Assembly: GCA_027924585.1 (NCBI GenBank)
Contig: BSBM01000826.1
Coordinates: 11,253,501 to 11,317,500, forward strand
Length of the DNA: 64,000 bases
Origin: Larix kaempferi
Taxonomy: Eukaryota; Streptophyta; Pinopsida; Pinales; Pinaceae
Reading direction: 5' to 3'
Position numbers and translations under genes: made by a program
Shown here: positions 57,101 to 64,000 of the stretch, one piece after another
How the letters are laid out: every line of letters starts with the position of its first letter
Numbering within the stretch: position 1 is the stretch's first letter
The notes under the pieces: model-generated
Seen by the model: the letters and a program-made list of their open reading frames with translations, nothing else
Told to the model about the DNA's origin: nothing
Database searches by the model: none

Positions 57101-57878
57101 GACCTCGTTACGTGTCAGCATGGAAATCAAGGATTTGAAAACGCAGCAGTCGCAACAACCTCTCCTCTACATAGCTTTTACACTTCGAAGAAAAACCTGG
57201 GCGCGCCAAATACGTTTTATACATTTTTTCAGTCTCGGCCTTTATCCCACATGCAAAATGAAAGAATGTCTTATACGCCTTATATATCCGATGGCTCACT
57301 CCATATATCAAGTAACAAACGGGAAAATCTTTGGCGTTGAAGGATAAGTGATGCTTTAACCCTCATGGCTTCGGCGCTTGGTCTCACTGTGAAGCCCTCG
57401 ATGCTGGGAACATACCTTTTGCTCCATTTTAATTCGACACTTTGGACCAATATAAAGAATACAACAAACCTTTTTTTTTTTATAAAGTCTCCTTACTTCA
57501 TAAAATTGATTTTTTGGCTAAAAATTAAAATATCAAAAACCTTCAAAAAGCTTTAACTTTTGGAAAATAGAATATTGAAGCTTTTCCTCTTCATAAAACC
57601 TCCAATTATGCCCAAATTGTGAAAACCTTTCTCCATACTTAGTTTTTTTTTGGTCTTTAGCCAATAAAAATTTTAAACACTTTTCTTCGTAAGTTTTGGC
57701 TTAGGTTAAAAGCTGTCAAGGCTGCTTTCGACTTGGGTTTTAAAATTTTTCAAGGACTTTATAAAAGCCTTAGTTAACAAATACCTAGGACCATTTTTTT
57801 TTCTAGAACTTAAGACAAATCGCTCTTTCTCGGGTAGGCTCAAAACCCCCCGTCATTGAGAATTATTGAATGCTAACA
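54162..57878 (-). repeat. LTR D of the array (3717 bp, internal deletion)
   Basis: It starts tgttagcactcgg and ends tgctaaca. It is about 105 bp shorter than LTRs A and B because of a deletion at about 56150, where gaaaagtatgaaaaatggag jumps to the sequence that follows ccttggagctat in other copies. The HIR/ligase pieces lie at 55345-55563 and 55560-56040; an extra C near 55950 shifts the HIR frame. Confidence 0.85.
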
Positions 57879-58177
57879 ACTGGCTCCTAATGGGGATGAT
57901 GTCCTCCCAGCGAGGAAGCAAAGAACAACGTAGACCATATGCCTGACCATTGGGCGGCTCCCAATCCCTAAAACTGCAACCTGCAAGTTGTAACTGATCC
58001 TTCATCCAAAAACTGTAGCTGAAAACCGATAACTGCTGAACACTGAAACATACATGCTAGAACTAAACTGAAAACAACGCTGTATATACTGAAAAAAATG
58101 TTTACAGGGAAAACTTATTCATCCTACCTACCCTACTCTACTGAAACGCGACTGGTGAATCAAATGACACAAAAGTG

Positions 58178-59406
58178 CTAATGAAGCCAATCTAATAACT
58201 GACCATCTGCTCGACTATGGCTTGCATTCCTTTTGAGTGAGTAAGGAAGACAGAAAACAAACCATTCCAAACATTCTCTAATAATGAGTTCATGTCCCAC
58301 AAATGTTAGAAAATTCATTTTCCCCTTAGACTGTAGTAAATTAGCATAAGGATCTTCAACAGTTTTAAATATTATCACGTCTTGAGATTCAGCAAGAATG
58401 CAAATATCTCTTTCAAGTTGATCTGCAAGACTATTCAACTGTGGATTGATGAAAGTGTATAGGGGAGCGTGATATTCTAATACCTGAGTGTTGACTGCAT
58501 CTTCCTCAAGTATGAGCATCTCTGTTTCCCTTTTTGGTATGTCATCTATCCCATCTTTATACTTATCCACATCATTTTCCAAAACATCTTCAAACAACAA
58601 ACATCCTTCAAGATCATTAATCATGTCAACATTATCTTCTTGATGGAAATAAATGGTGTCTAACAGCTAATCCCTTGGCGGAGAATCATCATCATAAATA
58701 GGTTCCTTCAAAGGATTGTCATAACTGTCAATGTTTAAATTTAGATTTGCATGCTTGAAAATGGAATAAGTCTCACTTACATACCCTGGACTGTGTGAAC
58801 AATGCAGATCCGACATTACAGGAGTTGTAATATGACCTTTCAGGAGTTGATCTATTTCATCTTCAGATAGAGGAGAAATTTTGGAAATACTATGGAGGCA
58901 TCCGCCTTTCTTGTTTAAGAAAAAATCAGCAGCATCACCTGAGGCCTGTTCTGTCTTTTGTATTCCAAGAGAAGTACTGATTTGTCATTTTTTAAGTGAA
59001 TCAAATAAGACAGAGTCCTCTAGGCCCACAACTTCTGAAATAGTGTCACATGGAGAGAAGCTTATCTGCCCTTCTTCTGAATTAGAAGACCACTAATAAG
59101 ACTGAAGAAAATTCTTATCCGGCTCGGAAGAAAAGATAGAAAGGCCATCACGAATTTCATTCAAAATTCAGAATTTAAAACTTGCCCTTCTTCATCAAAC
59201 ACAGCAGAACCATCATTAAATTCTTCAATGACATCAAGTGCAACAGACTCTTCCTGATACAAAATTTCTGAATGCGAAATGGAGACCTGGTTTTCTGTTT
59301 GGTACTTTTCTACCCTATGGCAAACTCCTGCTTTTTGGGCATGATGACAGACTTGTTCTTCTTCTTCTTTAATTCCACTTTAAAAAAAGTTTATGGAGCT
59401 CTCCAT
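58178..59406 (-). pseudogene. Second ORF of the gag-only element (array unit 3)
   Basis: Open for 148 codons at 58178-58624 and broken elsewhere. It keeps CAG at 59287-59289, where the other three copies have TAG, so the stop in those is a later change of a sense codon. Confidence 0.55.
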
Positions 59407-60731
59407 CATAGATTTTTGTTTTTGATTAGAAGCCTTAGTTTTTGTTTTATCAATTCGAACGAAGCATAACAGAGGGGTAGACAGTCACTTTCAGCATGTT
59501 TATTTTCAGAGGTCTGATCATGGATAGTGATCAGATTTTCTTCACTAACTGCCCTGGGACTTATAAAGTTTTCAGCCGGAGCCATATCCAAACAATCTTC
59601 TTCATACTTATCAAACTTAGGTGGACTGAAATTTTCTTTGAAACCATCATTAACAGAAATTTTAGCAGGCTGATTGTAATTGACATAAAACAAGTCAGAG
59701 TTACCTTTTTCTGTCACATCACCCAGCTGATCATCTCTTTGTTTGTCACGAGAAAAACTAGAATGCCAAGCCATTTCTCCTTGTCCATACTTCTCTTTGA
59801 ACCCACATTCTTCTTCAATCCTCTCATCATTTTCTTTGCTCGATAATTTCCTGGACATTCTAAGATTATCTTCAACTTCTAAAGCATCAACGAACATATG
59901 TTGTAAACTGGAGGGATTTCTTTGCAAGAGAAGAAAACAGAAATCGGAATGAAAAATAGATACATAATGTAACTTGGCAGCATTCTCTAGGGGCTGAATT
60001 TCTTTCGGCATATCATAATAGGCGCTAGCAAACCTCCTGTTGAAACTGGATAAGGATTCCCCTTCCAGCACCCTCATAGAGTAAAATTCTGAAAGGACTA
60101 GGTCCCATGACCTCCTCTTACCCCAAAAACTCAAGAAGACATCAGAAAACCCCTGCCATGTGTCTATAGACTCTGGCTGTAAATGGCGAAACCATTTCTT
60201 TACATCTCCCTAGAAAGATTGAGCAAAAATCCTCATACAAACATCATCCTAATCCACTTCAAACAGATCCAGAAAATTTTCAAAGCCTTGAAGATGTTTC
60301 TCAGCAGTAAGGCCTTCGATTTCTCCATCAAATTTAGGAAGTTATTTATGGTATTTAAGAGGATAATCATGGAGAACATGAGGTAGGTGAAGTGGCTTAT
60401 ATCGGTTTTGGATATTGGGAGAAACTGAACTATGTAAAGAGGATGTATTATCAGCTTTAGTATCATGAGGTTCATAAGGCTGATCCTTACTGTCATGCGG
60501 TTCAAGTAAAAGATCTTGATCAAAATCATATGTACAGAATGATGACACATTTTCAGTTTCTAAGGAAGGGTATACAGTAGTAAACCTATGGTCTTTTTTC
60601 GAATATAGTAAACAATAAGAAATTCTTTTGCCAAGCTTAGGAAAAGACAGGAAAAGATTTACAAGAAAGGATAAGATGTCTTGCAGAAAACTGAAACTTG
60701 AGTACCTTGTCTTTTCATCATGCCTTTCCAT
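59406..60731 (-). pseudogene. gag of the gag-only element (array unit 3), three internal stops
   Basis: Same 441-codon frame from an ATG at 60731. Stops at about 60342, 60250 and 60210; two are TAG where the other copies have CAG, and one is TAA where they have TAC. The capsid motifs after 60134 are intact. Confidence 0.75.
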
Positions 60732-60953
60732 GTCTTCACAATGAGCTCATTTCCCAGTGGAGTCTATCGGTTCTTTTTAAAAGCTTGACTCTTGATCATG
60801 CCACCAATGGAGTCACTGAAATTTGGATTCTTTAAGATGTAGTCTCCAAGTGAAATATGTACAACCTTGCTGATGTTTGACCGTTGTTCACCATCAACAA
60901 TCAAAACTGAAAACTTTGTCGTTCATACCCAGGGGGGAAAATGAGACCTTTGC

Positions 60954-60971
60954 TCCCCGGCAACGGCGCCA
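60954..60971 (-). other. Primer binding site of array unit 3, intact
   Basis: tccccggcaacggcgcca, identical to 27356-27373, three bases from the edge of LTR E. Confidence 0.85.
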
Positions 60972-60974
60972 AAA

Positions 60975-63900
60975 TTTTAGCACTCGGATTTTCCTTGGGG
61001 TGTATCAAAGAAACCCCAAGGTAACCTATTTCAAACCAATCTTTAGACTGAAAGTTGGCCTCCTTAAGCTAGAGAGGGCTCTCTTAACAAATCTGCCATC
61101 CAATGTCACTACGACAGCAGTTTGACAATGAAACCCAAGGGCTAATTTGTAAATTTATAATAACAAAAACTTTGTTGGTTTTAAATGAGGTGGCTAGATC
61201 AACATGAACAGGATACCATTGGGCAATGGAGTCGAGAAAACAGAAAAATATGGACCAACAGTTAAACAAATATTTTCATACAAAGGCAAGATAGCTGTCT
61301 TATTACAGTCAATAAGAGTTTTTGCAGGTGATAAGGAAAGAAATAAAGACATTCCATTAACAACGGGGATCAATTTTCAGATGAATCCACTGTTAATTTT
61401 AGAGAAATAAATGGATACTCAGATGCGGATAAATCGAGGCATAGAACACGAATCTCAATCTATATGAATGTTCATCTAAGCATAGAAGAAAATGACATAA
61501 TGAAAGGCATAACGAAGAAAGTAAACTTGCACAAGTAGAGAAAGGGAAAGGGTACAGACTGAAATTTTTAAACAACACATGAATCTTTGATGAAAAATCT
61601 GTTCAGTTCTGAGATCTTTATTAATTTCTGAAAGCCCTTCAAAACATCCGAAATGGGTCTCTCCTTACAGAAAATCCAACCCCTTACATGTTGTAAAATG
61701 TATAATTTATACAAAAATTTGCCCTCTAAGCAAACCCTAACTTTATTTTTCTAAAAATAGCTTCTTGGAATAATAAACTAACTAATTTTTTACAAATAAA
61801 ACAAATCTAGAGTGGTTGCAAAATATCTCGAGTGAGAGAATATAGAGGAATTTTGAAATTTTCTTCAAACTGCTAATTCCAGGGCTTAAAATCATCCTTA
61901 TTTTCCACCTGTCGAATATCCTGGAAATCAACTTCTATTTGCTATTTCAATGCCTATAAATCTGGATCTTCCTGCCACCTATGTTCCTTTTCTTTAACTA
62001 CCTATTGTTTATGTGCCAACCGCTGAGTGATGTTGTATATTTTTTATCATTCATTTGCCCTCGTCCACTTCATCTTTGACCTGCTGAGCTGTTCTCCGAG
62101 CCCTCGGCAATATCCTCAATATAAACTATGTTTCCTTTGTCTTTGCATACGATATGCCCTGTATCTTCATTTGCCTCAAGTAGCACTCCTTATAAGCAGC
62201 ATATCCATTTTTGAAAAGTGTCGATAGACCATTATGAATCATGAAAGTCCTAAGCTGGTATATCAAGAATTTCAACTTAATCATCAGTTTTTCAGCTTCA
62301 TTAGCCAAGTCACCATCCTCAAACATCCTTGCCTCAAAACTAGACTCCGTGTGATTTATTAGCACTACATATCTCATGTAACCCTTTTCCAGGCTCGCAT
62401 GAAGCTTTCAGGGATGAGCGGAAGTGGCACTTCTTCCAACGCTTTATTTAGATGTGTAACAATCTCAGAGTTTACAATTCGGGCCACAAAACCCTCTAAA
62501 ATTTCACCTTGCACCTCAACATGATCTTTCATTCCTAGCACTGAAATGTCAGCAATTTTATCCCTAACTTCACACACTGTTCTTGCAGTACCCTCTTCAC
62601 AAAGGTCTGAGAAAGCAAGTACACTGTCCCTAAGGCCATCCACAATTGCTTGCCGTTGACGAGCAATACCCAATCCAGATAAATACTTTGCTTCTGCTTC
62701 ACCTTCTGCTCATTTGATTTGCAAGATTTTCTCTGCCTCAACTTTGTCTTTTGTTGCTACCCCCATTCTTGCGGCTGCATTTATTTCATTCATTGCTCTC
62801 TTCATAGTTTCATCAGGCTCTATATCAACAATGAGAGTTTGCACTATCTGAAATCCATAGTTTTTAATAACCTTTTAACTAAAATCGTGGTTTTCTTTCT
62901 CCTAATTCTGCAAATGAAAGGCATTAGGGTTCTCAGAATTTTTAGAGAAAAGTATGAAAAAAAAAAGATGACCTTCTTTTATTCCCCACAAAAGTAACCG
63001 AGGTGGTACCGCACGGCCTTTGCAATGCTAGGTGTTTCTTCACTATCGCTGGGCAATGATACCTTGGAGCTATCCTTCCTTGTATTGTATCTACGTGAAT
63101 GCACGCAGATCTTTGACTTCAATCAATAGACATCTGAGGCATCGCCGGAAGACTTCCAAATGAATTTGTTACAGGTTGAGGTATTGTAACCATTATATTC
63201 TGCTAAGTGGGTTGTCCAAACGTGCTTTTCCCAAAAGATGGAATTGATACGCCACCCAAACCATCAGAAGCAGCTAACGAAGTGGTGAAAAGATACTCAT
63301 CTCATGTCAAATCCTATATCCTGGCTGCGACTGGCCAAATTTACCAAACTTCGACGACCTTCCGAAAGCTTTCTGTATCTTATCAGGCTTTGGATTGTAA
63401 ACAAACCATTCGTATTTCACAGGTAACTCAACAGCAGAAATTTCTTCGACGGTGGCTGATTGCTGGCTTGACTCATTCATGAGTAGCCTAAAAAGGATCT
63501 GCCCGTATCCATGTTAGCTCAGAAAACTCGGTCACCAGTCAAGTTTTTTACACGTAGCTGTAGGAGCCATCATATGTTGCAAGTTTTAAATACCCATTAT
63601 GGCTGAAACCCTAATTTTTTTCTTTTGCCGAACGAAATCTCACAAATCTTTGCGCCACTACCTCTGAATGTGAAAGAAATGAGATAACATCGTGCTAGGG
63701 GAAGCATTGGGACAGAGTCGACGAGCTTGTGGTAAACTAGCGTCAGGGTTTTGTCATTCTGTTATAAACAATAAAATGCCAAAAGAGGATACCACTTCCC
63801 CTTTTTATACTCCCGCCAATGGTTTGTCTTTCTAAAAATGGTATCGCATGGCCCATTTAGTGGTCTTCAATAGCACTTTTAAATATGCTGGCGAATCAAG

Positions 63901-64000
63901 AACGTACACGTTTGATGGTGTTCTTCTCACCGCACCGACTTCATCTCCTATACACCGAGCATTTTGTAAATGCGGTGTCATGTGGACCGTTGATCCATTT
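60975..64000 (-). repeat. LTR E of the array (runs off the window)
   Basis: It starts ttttagcactcgg, as in LTR A. It contains the tRNA ligase-like piece 2 (62126-62377), the ligase part of the chimera (62374-62673), the HIR part (to about 62870, with the same TGA near 62710 as LTR A) and the NUP98-like piece (about 63015-63480). The left two-thirds match LTR A and the right part matches LTR B. Confidence 0.85.

Larger units (their letters stand above)
43193..64000 (-). mobile_element. LTR-sharing tandem array of the gag-only element
   Basis: From left to right on the plus strand: LTR B (43193-47014), partial internal region (47015-49420), partial LTR C (49421-51067), internal region (51068-54161), LTR D (54162-57878), internal region (57879-60974) and LTR E (60975 to beyond 64000). 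All units have the same orientation, and adjacent units share a single LTR. This is the product expected from unequal recombination between LTRs, plus one internal-to-LTR junction at about 49420. The left edge at 43193 adjoins unrelated DNA; the right edge is outside. Confidence 0.85.

Overview
The window is plant nuclear DNA, and the density and family mix of its retroelements suggest a large-genome seed plant, most likely a gymnosperm; that assignment is an inference from resemblance. Only one gene looks like an intact host gene: an intronless AP2/ERF transcription factor of the ABI4 type on the minus strand (34870-35961). It has a TATA box and a promoter repeat carrying teloboxes, CCAAT boxes and GCC cores. 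Almost everything else is nested and decayed retrotransposon sequence.

Layout. 1-1470: 3' part of a Ty1-copia LTR, its primer binding site and a gag fragment, cut by a Ty3-gypsy element. 1474 to about 11000 (+): that gypsy element, with a 337-bp 5' LTR, a tRNA-Asp-type primer site, gag, a damaged protease, a second gag-like stretch, RT/RNase H, integrase and an extra sense ORF after pol, all full of stops. 12080-16440 (+): an L1-type LINE with most of its endonuclease missing. About 16570-17371 (-): an LTR-like remnant. 17774-22456 (-): a copia element with a matching 5-bp target duplication, whose 5' LTR is cut to 94 bp and fused to gag. 23721-31200 (-): a gag-only element with 3.8-kb LTRs. 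31201-34750: no gene seen, one 4 x 40-bp tandem array. 34754-36250: the ABI4-like locus. 37020-38708 (-): LINE fragment. 38717-40165: second copy of the copia LTR/gag start seen at 1-1470. 40166-43192: LTR-like and LINE remnants. 43193-64000 (-): a tandem array of the gag-only element in which neighbouring units share LTRs, continuing past the window edge.

The most unusual object is the gag-only element at 23721-31200 and 43193-64000. Its LTR is about 3.82 kb, bounded by TGTTAGCA...TGCTAACA and next to an 18-base tRNA-Asp primer site. The roughly 3.1-kb internal region codes for a gypsy-type gag and a second acidic ORF, but shows no protease, RT or integrase. Inside the LTR, downstream of a TATA box and in the element's sense direction, lie intronless pieces resembling host genes: an FG-nucleoporin (NUP98-like) piece, then a chimera of an SPFH/HIR protein with plant tRNA ligase, then a second tRNA ligase piece. 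Linked SNPs in the four long LTR copies appear in all four left/right combinations, which is direct evidence of recombination or conversion between LTRs and fits the LTR-sharing array.
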